A stretch of 64,000 bases of DNA, from positions 62,001 to 126,000 of the forward strand of contig NZ_BEWL01000008.1 of assembly GCF_002723915.1 (NCBI RefSeq), written 5' to 3'. A program made the position numbers and the translations under genes. A model generated the notes under the pieces. The model did no database searches, was not told the DNA's origin, and worked only from the letters and a program-made list of their open reading frames with translations. Positions 46,776 through 55,046 of this stretch are shown here, piece after piece. Source of the DNA: Gluconobacter albidus (GTDB lineage Bacteria; Pseudomonadota; Alphaproteobacteria; Acetobacterales; Acetobacteraceae). Positions within the stretch are counted from its first letter, which is position 1; each line of letters begins with the position of its first letter.

Positions 46776-47846
46776 ATGATGCGACCACAGCCTCCCCTGT
46801 TCCGCCCTTCCATCCCGATGCCGCACGGTCTGGGAGATCGTGAAGCCGCGATTTTGCGTGAAATCGTTGAGGAATATGTCGAAACGGGTGAGCCTATCGG
46901 CAGCCAGACGCTGGCCCAGCGCCTGCAACCGGCGTTGTCTTCGGCCACGATCCGCAATGTCATGGCGGATCTGGCGCGGGCCGGGCTGCTGTTCAGCCCG
47001 CATGTTTCAGCCGGGCGTCTGCCGACCGAAAAGGGCGTGCGCCTGTTTGTGGATGGCCTGCTCCAGTTCGGCACCCTGACGGAAGAAGACCGCGCCAGCA
47101 TCGACAGCCGACTCGATATTCACGGGCGGTCCTATCAGGATATCCTGTCTGAAGCGTCGTCCCTGCTGTCGGGCCTGTCTTCCGCTGCCGGACTGGTGCT
47201 CGCGCCGAAATCGGATGCCGCGCTCAAGCATATCGAGTTCGTGGCGCTTGGTCCGGGGCGGGTTCTGGTCATTCTGGTGGGTTCGGACGGACAGGTGGAG
47301 AACCGCATCATCGAGACCCCCCCCGGCGTGCCGCCTTCCGCTCTCGTCGAGGCCGGGAACTACCTGAACGCCCGTCTTGGTGACCTGACGCTCGGCACGC
47401 TGCGCGAGCGGGTCCGGAGCGAAATGGATGCCAGCCGCCATGAACTCGATGCCCTGACGGCCAGTGTGATCGAAAGCGGTCTTGCGACATGGGACGCCGA
47501 CGGGGGGACGCTGTTCGTGAAAGGGCAGGGGAAGCTGCTGGCCGACATCACGGAAATCGAGCGCCTGACGACGATCCGCATGCTGTTCGACCATCTGGAG
47601 ACGCAGGAGACCATGCTTCAGCTGCTGCAACTGGCGGATGCGTCCGAAGGGGTGCGGATCTATATCGGGCGTGAAAGCGGGATGTTCGGGATGTCGGGCG
47701 TGTCCATGATCGTGGCGCCTGCCCGCAACGAAGCCCAGAAAATCGTGGGGGCGATTGGCGTGATCGGCCCGACCCGTCTGAATTACGGGCGGATCGTGCC
47801 TGTTGTGGACTACACCGCGCGGATGGTTGGTCGTCTGCTTGGCTGA
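46776..47846 (+). CDS. hrcA: Heat-inducible transcription repressor HrcA
   Basis: About 356 residues from ATG 46776 (46779 also possible). The N-terminal winged helix reads REIVEEYVETGEPIGSQTLAQ and LSSATIRNVMADLARAGLL; the GAF-like middle and the C-terminal ESGMFGMSGVSMIVAP, GAIGVIGPTRLNYGR, VPVVDYTARMV are family signatures. HrcA represses groES-groEL and sometimes dnaK operons through CIRCE elements. I saw no TTAGCACTC-N9-GAGTGCTAA copy in this window, and grpE is not the next gene. Confidence 0.95.
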   Translation: MMRPQPPLFRPSIPMPHGLGDREAAILREIVEEYVETGEPIGSQTLAQRLQPALSSATIRNVMADLARAGLLFSPHVSAGRLPTEKGVRLFVDGLLQFGTLTEEDRASIDSRLDIHGRSYQDILSEASSLLSGLSSAAGLVLAPKSDAALKHIEFVALGPGRVLVILVGSDGQVENRIIETPPGVPPSALVEAGNYLNARLGDLTLGTLRERVRSEMDASRHELDALTASVIESGLATWDADGGTLFVKGQGKLLADITEIERLTTIRMLFDHLETQETMLQLLQLADASEGVRIYIGRESGMFGMSGVSMIVAPARNEAQKIVGAIGVIGPTRLNYGRIVPVVDYTARMVGRLLG

Positions 47847-47953
47847 GGGCTGCTGAACGTTTCGGAATAATGGTTCCGGGGTTACGCCTCTTTCATGAAA
47901 TGACCTTTTTAGACGGGGCGACTAAAGGGGCGGAATAATGCTATGCAGGGGGC

Positions 47954-50629
47954 ATGACGCGACGCTCTTTCCGCTCCCGTAGCCCCCAGGGTTTTGGCCA
48001 TAGTTCTGGTAACCCTCAAGGTCCGGGCGCCACGCCACCACGCCCTCCCCGTTTCCGCCGCTACCGGCAGTCCCTGGCGATCATCGCCGGTGTGGGGCTT
48101 GTGGGTATGGCCGGGGCGGGCGTTCTGGGCTGGACGACCTATGCCAAGCTGGTGGCGGATCTGCCCAGCGTGGACAGCCTGCGCGCTTATCAGCCGCCGA
48201 CCGTCAGCCGCATCTATGCTGCCGATGACCGTCTGATGGCCGAGCTGGCGAACGAGCGTCGGATCTTCGTGCCGATCAACGCGATCCCCGAGCGCGTGAA
48301 GAATGCCTTCATCGCCACGGAAGACCATAATTTCTATACGCATGGCGGCGTGGATTTCATGGCGATCGGCCGTGCGGGCCTGACGGACATTTTTGCGCGT
48401 CATGGCCGCCGTCCGCTGGGTGCTTCGACCATCACCCAGCAGGTGGCGAAGGTCATGCTGCTCAACAGCAACGTCGTAAGCCTCGACCGCAAGATCAAGG
48501 AAGCCCTGCTCGCCATGAAAATGGAGCAGGTGCTGTCCAAGGACAAGATCCTCGAAATCTATCTGAACGGCATTTATCTCGGGAACGGTGCCTATGGTGT
48601 CGCCGCGGCTGCGCAGAGCTATTTCAACAAGCCGCTCGACCAGCTCGACGATGCCGAAGCCGCCTCTCTGGCAGCACTTCCCAAATCGCCCACGAACTAC
48701 AATCCGTTCCTGCATCCGCAGGCCGCGATGGGCCGTCGCAACCTTGTGCTGGACCTGATGGTTGAAGCAGGCGTTCTGACCCGTGAGCAGGCCGATCAGG
48801 AAAAGCAGGAGCCGCTGGTCCCGCAGCAGAAGCAGCGTTTTGGTCCTCTGCCGGATTCCGAATGGTTCGGCGAGGAAGTCCGCCGTCAGCTCATCGCCCA
48901 GTATGGTCAGGACCGTGCGGCGCAGGGCGGTCTGGAGGTCCATACCAGTCTCGACCAGAACCTTCAGACCACCGAGACGCGCCTGCTGCATGAAGGGCTG
49001 ATGAATTACGACCGCGCCCATAGTGGCTGGCGGGGGCCGTTGCGCAACCTGTCGGACATTCAGGATGACGGCTGGGAGAGCGCGCTCGATCATGTCACGC
49101 CGCCCGGCGGGATGCTGCGCGAGTGGCGTCTGGCGGTTGTGCTTCCGGGTGGCACACATGTCGGCTGGATCGAGGAAGGCAGCCCCCGCAAAGGCGCGCT
49201 TCTTGCGACCGACATCAGCTGGGCGCGCCGGGCGCATCCGCTGCGTGCCGGGGATGTCATCATGATCGAACCGCAGGAAGGCGGTTCGGCGGCCCTGCGC
49301 CAGATCCCGCAGGTCGAAGGTGCGGCGGTGACGCTGGATGTGCATACGGGCCGCGTTCTGGCGATGGTCGGCGGCTGGTCGTTCCATGAAAGCCAGTTCA
49401 ACCGCGCCACGCAGGCGCTGCGTCAGCCGGGGTCGTCGTTCAAGCCGTTTGTCTATCTGGCCGCGATGGAACAGGGGATTTCCCCGTCCGAACGTTTCGA
49501 CGATTCGCCGGTCTCCTACGGCGACTGGCATCCGCAGAACTACGAGCACGACAACTGGGGCCCCACGACGCTGCATGACGCGCTGCGCGAGAGCCGTAAT
49601 CTCGTCACGATCCGTGTCGCCGCCCATCTCGGCATGAAAGCTGTCGCCGATACGGCCATCCGCGCCGGGCTCGTGGCGGAGATGCCGCATGTCCTGCCCG
49701 CGGCGCTGGGTGCCGTCGAGACCACCGTCATGCGCGAGGCCGCAGCCTATGCCACGATCGCCAATGGCGGCCATATCGTCGTCCCGACGCTTGTGGATGA
49801 TATTCAGGACCGCGCCGGGAGCCTGTTGTGGCAGGCCGGCGGCTTGAAGCTCGGCACCGCAATGCAGGCGCCGCCCAGCGAACAGCCTGTTCCTGCGGAC
49901 GGTACCCCGGCGGCCGGGACGACACCACCCGCCGCGCCTACTTCCGCTCCGCCTACTGTCGCCCTGGCCACGCCAGTACCCGGCAGCGTATCCGTGCCCT
50001 CCCTGACCGATACGCGCCCGACGCTTGCCAGCGAGCAGAGCACGTTCCAGATCGTGAAAATGATGCAGGACGTGATCGCCCGGGGTACCGGCCGTATGGC
50101 GGGCGTTGGCATCGACCGTCCCGTCGCGGGCAAGACCGGCACCAGTCAGGACTTCCATGATGCCTGGTTTGCCGGGTTTTCCCCCGATATCGTCACGGTG
50201 GTCTGGGTTGGTTTCGACACGCCCCAAACGCTGGGTCGCAATTCTGATGGTGGCCGTATTGCCGGGCCGATCTGGAACAAGATCATGAAGGTCGCTCTGG
50301 CCAGTCGTCCGAAGCTCGACTTCCGTGTGCCGGACGGTATTACGCTGGCCAGCTACGACACGGGACGCATTTCGGCCGTCGATGGCTTCAAGACCGATCA
50401 GGTTCCGGGGGCGTCTGTTGAGCTGCATGGCTTCGGCGCTGGAACCGAGGCTCTGACCGCCGCCGATACGGGTGCGGACAGCGTGATTTCGGATTCCGAA
50501 AGCGGCATGGCCCAGATGCCGGACCAGCCCGGAAACGGTACACCTGGAACCGGGTCGTCCGCAGCGCCAGGACAGGCCCAGAAACCTGCTCCATCCGATG
50601 GTGACATTGGCGTGGGCGGCCTATACTAA
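47954..50629 (+). CDS. mrcA: Penicillin-binding protein 1A, bifunctional transglycosylase/transpeptidase
   Basis: An 891-residue class A PBP. A basic cytoplasmic N-terminus and one membrane anchor (about 41-60) precede the GT51 domain with Glu123 in TEDHNFYTHGG, LGASTITQQVAK and KIKEALLAMKMEQ. The transpeptidase has Ser494 in GSSFKPF (SxxK), ESRN (SxN) and KTGTS at about 727. An Ala/Pro/Thr-rich insertion (about 640-680) lies before the KTG motif, and a low-complexity tail follows the domain. It builds and crosslinks peptidoglycan in the periplasm. A GGGGG ribosome binding site sits just before the ATG. Confidence 0.94.
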   Translation: MTRRSFRSRSPQGFGHSSGNPQGPGATPPRPPRFRRYRQSLAIIAGVGLVGMAGAGVLGWTTYAKLVADLPSVDSLRAYQPPTVSRIYAADDRLMAELANERRIFVPINAIPERVKNAFIATEDHNFYTHGGVDFMAIGRAGLTDIFARHGRRPLGASTITQQVAKVMLLNSNVVSLDRKIKEALLAMKMEQVLSKDKILEIYLNGIYLGNGAYGVAAAAQSYFNKPLDQLDDAEAASLAALPKSPTNYNPFLHPQAAMGRRNLVLDLMVEAGVLTREQADQEKQEPLVPQQKQRFGPLPDSEWFGEEVRRQLIAQYGQDRAAQGGLEVHTSLDQNLQTTETRLLHEGLMNYDRAHSGWRGPLRNLSDIQDDGWESALDHVTPPGGMLREWRLAVVLPGGTHVGWIEEGSPRKGALLATDISWARRAHPLRAGDVIMIEPQEGGSAALRQIPQVEGAAVTLDVHTGRVLAMVGGWSFHESQFNRATQALRQPGSSFKPFVYLAAMEQGISPSERFDDSPVSYGDWHPQNYEHDNWGPTTLHDALRESRNLVTIRVAAHLGMKAVADTAIRAGLVAEMPHVLPAALGAVETTVMREAAAYATIANGGHIVVPTLVDDIQDRAGSLLWQAGGLKLGTAMQAPPSEQPVPADGTPAAGTTPPAAPTSAPPTVALATPVPGSVSVPSLTDTRPTLASEQSTFQIVKMMQDVIARGTGRMAGVGIDRPVAGKTGTSQDFHDAWFAGFSPDIVTVVWVGFDTPQTLGRNSDGGRIAGPIWNKIMKVALASRPKLDFRVPDGITLASYDTGRISAVDGFKTDQVPGASVELHGFGAGTEALTAADTGADSVISDSESGMAQMPDQPGNGTPGTGSSAAPGQAQKPAPSDGDIGVGGLY

Positions 50630-50668
50630 GGCCACCAGAACAGACCCCCCTTATGAGTGGAGGACACT

Positions 50669-51800
50669 ATGTCGGCCGAAACCGAGGCCCTTTCCGTCCA
50701 GATCAAGCAGTCAGTGGCACTGCTGAGGAGGCATCTTTGACTGGGATGTCGCAACAACACGCCTCGCGGAACTGAACCACCGCGTTGAAGACCCCGACCT
50801 TTGGAACGATGCGGAAGCTGCCCAGAAGCTGATGCGCGAGCGCACGACGCTCGCCAACCAGATCGAAGGCGTCCAGCAGATCGAAGCCGAGGTCGAAGGC
50901 ACGCTCGAACTGGTCGAACTGGCAGAAATGGAAGGGGATGACAGTCTCGTTCAGGATGCCGTGCAGACCCTGCGGACCATCGCCGAGGACGTCCGCAAGC
51001 GCGAAATCGAAAGTCTGCTCTCGGGCGAGGCGGACAGCAATGACTGTTACGTCGAGGTAAATGCGGGCGCCGGTGGTACGGAAGCCCAGGACTGGGCCGA
51101 GATGCTCCTGCGCATGTATACGCGCTGGGCCGAGCAGCATGGCTACAAGGTCACGTTCATCGAAGGCAGTGAAGGCGAGCAGGCCGGCATCAAGTCCGCC
51201 ACCATTCAGGTGAGTGGTGCGAACGCCTATGGCTGGCTCAAGACCGAGGCCGGCGTGCACCGTCTGGTCCGGATCTCACCATTCGATGCGGCGGCCCGCC
51301 GCCAGACCTCGTTCGCGTCTGTGTGGGTCTATCCGGTCGTGGATGATTCGATCGAGATCGACATCAACGATTCGGACCTGCGTGTCGATACGTTCCGGGC
51401 CTCGGGCGCGGGTGGACAGCACGTCAACAAGACGGATTCGGCCATCCGGATCACCCATATCCCGACCGGGATCGTGGTGGCCTGTCAGACCGACCGTTCG
51501 CAGCACCGCAACCGCGCCAAGGCGATGGAAATGCTGCGGGCCCGGATGTACGAGGCGGAGTTGCAGAAACGCGAAGCCGCCGCCGCCCAGACGGAAGCCT
51601 CCAAGACCGATATCGGCTGGGGACACCAGATCCGGTCCTATGTTCTGGCGCCCTATCAGCTCGTCAAGGACCTGCGGACGGGTGTGGAGAAGGGAAATCC
51701 GGGCGCGGTGCTCGATGGTGCCTTGGACGACTTCATGTCGGCCTCGCTGGCGCAGAGCGTCGGAGCGACCCGCTCGGAAGCCAGCGCTTCGGCCCAGTAA
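50669..51800 (+). CDS. prfB: Peptide chain release factor 2 (programmed +1 frameshift)
   Basis: The product is 376 residues made from two frames: codons 1-23 from ATG 50669 (GGAGG five bases upstream), ending CTT at 50735-50737, then a +1 shift past T50738 to GAC 50739 and on to 51800. The in-frame TGA is at 50738-50740. The joined protein has the normal RF2 plan: [13 protein letters not shown] near the N-terminus, the UGA/UAA-recognising SPF tripeptide at 203-205 and GGQ at 248-250. Low RF2 slows termination at the TGA and favours the shift, giving autoregulation. Reading only the second frame from 50832 would lose about 54 N-terminal residues. Confidence 0.96.
50726..50741 (+). promoter_or_regulatory. 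RF2 programmed frameshift element
   Basis: AGGAGG (50726-50731), a three-base spacer, then CTTTGAC (50735-50741). Both the internal Shine-Dalgarno and its spacing to the CTT slippage codon are the same as in the well-studied E. coli prfB site. Confidence 0.95.
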
Positions 51801-51839
51801 GCCCTGTTTAGGCCCTGCCGCCCTTGAGACGGATTCGCC

Positions 51840-51877
51840 AAGGCGCCGGAACAGTCCACTGTTCCGGCGCCTTTTTT
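51840..51877 (+). terminator. Terminator after prfB
   Basis: A perfect 16-bp inverted repeat (AAGGCGCCGGAACAGT with its complement) with a two-base spacer runs directly into a T-rich tail. It closes the mrcA-prfB segment. Confidence 0.92.
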
Positions 51878-52190
51878 CTTGAATCTGTCATAACGCAGTG
51901 GATTGAAGTTGCGTTTCAGTGGTTTCAGAAGATATTTTTATTTGTTTCGATACAGCTTTAGCCGCAGAATATGTCGGCAATATGAAAAAATCGTTTCGAT
52001 AAAGGCAATCACCGGCTTGACAGCATGGGGGTTAGACTGCCCAATCAGCATATCGGGTATGTTCCCACGGCATATGACGCATTTCATGTGGCCGCATCGG
52101 GAAAGCCTGATGGCAACACAGAAATCGGGGCACCGCACCCGGCAGATGTGGACCAATGCCGGTGTCAGTGAGGGGTAAGAAGGTTTCGAC
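51878..52190 (+). other. 313-bp spacer upstream of the tonB operon
   Basis: The first half is relatively A/T-rich and contains a direct repeat GTTTCGATA at 51944-51952 and 51993-52001. A TTGACA hexamer lies at 52017-52022 but no convincing -10 partner is seen at the right distance. I did not find a Fur-like palindrome comparable to the one at 4537. Short frames on either strand lack support. It presumably holds the operon promoter. Confidence 0.5.
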
Positions 52191-52859
52191 ATGAAGAGCT
52201 ACGCCGCACAGCAGCGCAAGCCGACAGACTACATTGTCGCGATCGTCGTGGCCGTGCTGGCTATGGGCGCTGTGATCTATGCGCTCATGAGTGGTGCTGT
52301 GAGCAAGCTGGTCCAGGAAAAGCCGCCTATCAAGACGGAAGTAATCAAGGAACAGCCCAAGCCACCGCCGCCACCGCCGCCACCGCCGCCGCCGCAGATG
52401 GAGCAGCCGCCGCCGCCGTTTATTCCGCCGCCGAAGATCTCCGTGCCGCCGCCGCCCAAGGCGATCCAGCGCGTGACCCACGCCAAGCCGCCGCATCCGG
52501 TGCCGCCCAGCCCGACCCCGTCGCCAGAGCCCGTTCCGGCTCCGCCGCAGGGCCCGCCAGCTGACGCAGTGCCAGATCATCAGGCAGGCGCGCGGCCGAT
52601 CAACGGTGCACAGGCTGTCTATCCGGACGAGGCCATGGAAGAAAACCGCGAAGGTCACGTGACCGCATCGTGTGACATTCTTCCGACAGGCAAGACGGCG
52701 AACTGCACCATCACCAGTTCAAGCGGTGGTCATGAGTTCGTGGAAAGTGCGCTCGACTTCCTTCGTCGGGCCCGTTACCAGCCCGCCGTTGTCAATGGCG
52801 TTCCGGTAATTGAACATCACCACGTCCTGCACATCGACTTCACGATGGGCGACGACTGA
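52191..52859 (+). CDS. tonB: TonB energy transducer
   Basis: A 222-residue protein; AGAAGG lies eight bases before the ATG. One N-terminal transmembrane helix (about 14-33) anchors it in the inner membrane. A Pro-rich spacer (about 50-125), including eleven consecutive prolines, spans the periplasm. The C-terminal TonB domain has YPDEAMEENREGHVTASCDI, ESALDFLRRARYQPA and HHHVLHIDF, with a Cys pair. It transmits proton-motive energy to outer-membrane receptors, two of which are in this window. The SxxH-type helix motif of E. coli TonB is not obvious. Confidence 0.9.
   Translation: MKSYAAQQRKPTDYIVAIVVAVLAMGAVIYALMSGAVSKLVQEKPPIKTEVIKEQPKPPPPPPPPPPPQMEQPPPPFIPPPKISVPPPPKAIQRVTHAKPPHPVPPSPTPSPEPVPAPPQGPPADAVPDHQAGARPINGAQAVYPDEAMEENREGHVTASCDILPTGKTANCTITSSSGGHEFVESALDFLRRARYQPAVVNGVPVIEHHHVLHIDFTMGDD
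52362..52394 (+). repeat. CCA-CCG-CCG codon repeat in tonB
   Basis: Three copies of the nonanucleotide CCACCGCCG plus two CCG codons encode eleven prolines in a row. In-frame length change by slippage would alter the periplasmic reach of TonB without breaking the frame. Confidence 0.75.
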
Positions 52860-52885
52860 TCTTTCGACTGCCATCAAACAGAATT

Positions 52886-52917
52886 GCCCTGTCAGGATCT
52901 TCAGAACCTGACAGGGC
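52886..52917 (+). other. Intercistronic hairpin tonB/exbB
   Basis: GCCCTGTCAGG and CCTGACAGGGC form a perfect 11-bp stem with a ten-base loop. No T-tract follows, so it looks like an mRNA stabiliser or weak attenuator rather than a full terminator. Confidence 0.6.
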
Positions 52918-52999
52918 TCAGAAAAGGGCCGGTCTCCATATGGCCGACACCCCACTAAAAGCTCCGGAAACGGGCATCGATAACGAGGATATGGAGTTC

Positions 53000-54106
53000 A
53001 TGACCAGACTGTTCCGCCTTCCTGCCCTTGCCGTTCCGACGAAGGCGCGTGCCGTCCGGGCCAGCGCACTGGCTCTGACGCTGGCCCTGGCTTCCGGTGC
53101 AGTTGCACCGGCCGTCGCTTTCGCCCAGCCGGCTCCTGCCGACCAGAGCGCTCCCGCAGCGGCTCCGGTTGACCCCTCCGCCAATCCGGCAACCCCGACG
53201 ACGTCCGCCGATCCGGCCGGCGCCCCGGCTGCCGCCGCTCCGAACGATGCGGGCGCTCCTGCTGCTCCCGCCACCGCTCCGACCGACAGCGCCGCTCCGG
53301 CAACGGCTCCGGCCGACCAGTCCCCCGCAGCGGCTGCAACGCCGGGCGAGGGCGCAACCGCGACGCCCGAAGCTCCTGCTCCGCAGGGCAACCCGTATGG
53401 CCTCGGCGCTCTGTGGGCCAATGGTGACGCGATTGCCCGTGGCGTTCTGATCATCATGGTGATCATGTCCGCTGGCACCTGGATCATCATGGTCATGAAA
53501 TTCCTGGAGCAGGGCCGTCTGTTCGCCGCCTCCAAGGAAGCTGCCCGCGAGTTCTGGACCAAGCCGTCCGTTCAGCAGGGTGCTGCATCCCTGAAGGCGT
53601 CTTCTCCGTTCCGCTATATCGCTGAGACGGGCATCGTCGCCGCCGAGCATCACGAAGGCTCCATGCGTGACTCGATCGACCTGCCGTCCTGGACCGAAAT
53701 GTCCATCTCGCGCTCGGTCGACACCATCAACACCCGCATGCAGGGTGGTCTCGCCTTCCTCGGTACGGTGGGTTCCACGTCGCCGTTCGTCGGTCTGTTC
53801 GGTACGGTCTGGGGTATCTATCACGCTCTGACGGCCATCGGCATCTCTGGTCAGGCGTCCATCGACAAGGTTGCAGGCCCGGTTGGTGAATCCCTCATCA
53901 TGACGGCCATCGGTCTTGCCACCGCTGTTCCGGCCGTGCTGGGTTACAACCTGCTCGTTCGCCGCAACAAGGGTGCCATGGATCGCGTCCGCAACTTCGC
54001 GGCCGACATCCAGTCCGTCCTGATCGGCGGCTTCCGTCACGGCGTCAGCCCGGAACAGGGCAGCATGGCTGTTCCGACCACCATCACCACCAGCGAGCGG
54101 ATCTGA
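53000..54106 (+). CDS. exbB: ExbB-like proton channel (MotA/TolQ/ExbB family) with long N-terminal extension
   Basis: About 368 residues from ATG 53000 (GAGG 11 bases upstream; ATG 52991 and 52940 are in-frame alternatives). A cleavable signal ends near VAFAQ. It is followed by an unusual 90-residue Ala/Pro/Thr-rich stretch, then the ExbB core: NGDAIARGVLIIMVIMSAGTW, the cytoplasmic loop, GLAFLGTVGSTSPFVGLFGTVWGI and ESLIMTAIGLATAVPAVLGYN. With ExbD it forms the proton-driven motor for TonB. Gene order and the core motifs support ExbB rather than MotA or TolQ. Confidence 0.88.
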   Translation: MTRLFRLPALAVPTKARAVRASALALTLALASGAVAPAVAFAQPAPADQSAPAAAPVDPSANPATPTTSADPAGAPAAAAPNDAGAPAAPATAPTDSAAPATAPADQSPAAAATPGEGATATPEAPAPQGNPYGLGALWANGDAIARGVLIIMVIMSAGTWIIMVMKFLEQGRLFAASKEAAREFWTKPSVQQGAASLKASSPFRYIAETGIVAAEHHEGSMRDSIDLPSWTEMSISRSVDTINTRMQGGLAFLGTVGSTSPFVGLFGTVWGIYHALTAIGISGQASIDKVAGPVGESLIMTAIGLATAVPAVLGYNLLVRRNKGAMDRVRNFAADIQSVLIGGFRHGVSPEQGSMAVPTTITTSERI

Positions 54107-54110
54107 TCCT

Positions 54111-54536
54111 ATGGGAATGAACGTCGGAGGAGGCGGCGGTGACGACGAGGTGGTGTCGGCAATCAACACCACCCCCCTCGTCGACGTCATGCTGGTGCTG
54201 CTGATCATCTTTCTGATCACCATCCCGGTCGCCACACACTCGGTGAAGGTCAAGCTGCCGGTCGATGCGAATACGCCTACCCAGACTAGGAAGGGCAACA
54301 TCGTTCTGGCAGTAAATTCAAACGGCCAGGTGTTCTGGGACACGACGCCGGTTGCGAACCACACTGACCTGCTGAACCGTCTCGTTGAGGTGGCAAAGCA
54401 GAAGCCCCAGCCGCAGATCCAGATCCGCGGTGATCAGGCTGCCAAGTATCTGGCAGTCGGCCAGGTGGTCGCGACCTGCCAGGAAGCTGGCATCGCCCAC
54501 GTGGACTTCATTACCGAGCAGCCTCACTCGAACTGA
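54111..54536 (+). CDS. exbD1: ExbD biopolymer transport protein (first copy)
   Basis: A 141-residue protein with one transmembrane helix carrying the proton-binding Asp in INTTPLVDVMLVLLIIFLI, followed by a periplasmic domain (GNIVLAVNSNGQVFWD, IQIRGDQAAKYLAVGQVVATCQEAGI). It partners ExbB in the TonB motor. It begins four bases after the exbB stop. A second, different exbD follows 72 bases later. Confidence 0.92.
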   Translation: MGMNVGGGGGDDEVVSAINTTPLVDVMLVLLIIFLITIPVATHSVKVKLPVDANTPTQTRKGNIVLAVNSNGQVFWDTTPVANHTDLLNRLVEVAKQKPQPQIQIRGDQAAKYLAVGQVVATCQEAGIAHVDFITEQPHSN

Positions 54537-54542
54537 GGTCGT

Positions 54543-54572
54543 GTCGGGCCGTTCCGGACAGGACGGCCCGAC
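54543..54572 (+). other. Intercistronic hairpin exbD1/exbD2
   Basis: GTCGGGCCGT and ACGGCCCGAC form a perfect 10-bp stem with a ten-base loop, again without a following T-tract. It is the second such element in this operon. Confidence 0.6.
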
Positions 54573-54608
54573 AAAGCTTTCACGTCACCTTTTTGGAGAA
54601 CCGCCGTC

Positions 54609-55043
54609 ATGGGCATGAGCGTCGGATCTGACAGCACGCACGAAGACGAAGGCATTGTCGATATCAACACCACGCCGTTGATCGACGTGATGCTGGTGCT
54701 GCTGATCATGCTGATCATCACCATTCCGCTTCAGACACACTCGGTGGCGATCGATCTGCCTCAGGGCAATCCTCCCCCATCGACCGAACAACCCAAACTC
54801 GTGACCGTCAGCATCGGCTACGACAACAGCATTTCCTGGAACAACGAGCCGATTACGTCAGAGGCTTCTCTCCAGGCTCATTTTCAGGCCGCAGCAGCAC
54901 TGCCGGACCAGCCTGAAATGCATATCCACCCGGATCGTCTTGCGGACTACAAGACCGTGGCGCATGTTATGGCGGATGCACAGCGTCTCGGCATGACCAA
55001 GCTGGGAATTGTCGGTCTGGATCAGTTCATGGAAGGACAGTAA
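54609..55043 (+). CDS. exbD2: ExbD biopolymer transport protein (second copy)
   Basis: A 144-residue ExbD with DINTTPLIDVMLVLLIMLIIT (proton-site Asp) and a periplasmic part containing LVTVSIGYDNSISWNNEP and MHIHPDRLADYKTVAHVMADAQRLGM. It shares the N-terminal design of exbD1 but diverges in the periplasmic domain, so the two are not recent duplicates. Paired exbD genes in a tonB-exbB operon are known from Xanthomonas and may give the motor receptor-specific variants. AGAA-type ribosome binding site upstream. Confidence 0.92.
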   Translation: MGMSVGSDSTHEDEGIVDINTTPLIDVMLVLLIMLIITIPLQTHSVAIDLPQGNPPPSTEQPKLVTVSIGYDNSISWNNEPITSEASLQAHFQAAAALPDQPEMHIHPDRLADYKTVAHVMADAQRLGMTKLGIVGLDQFMEGQ

Positions 55044-55046
55044 TTC

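Noticed and set aside
47909-50428. 839-codon open frame antisense to the class A PBP gene
   Set aside because: Shadow of codon bias; composition rich in Arg, His and Gly with no recognisable motif.
50832-51800. prfB as a 322-residue protein starting at 50832
   Set aside because: The normal RF2 N-terminus is encoded upstream in another frame and joined by the CTTTGAC frameshift site.
51903-52178. 91-codon frame in the spacer before tonB
   Set aside because: No credible ribosome binding site or protein-like composition, and it ends just before the tonB ribosome binding site.
53000-54106. exbB as a flagellar motA or tolQ gene
   Set aside because: It sits between tonB and two exbD genes, and the core helices follow the ExbB pattern.
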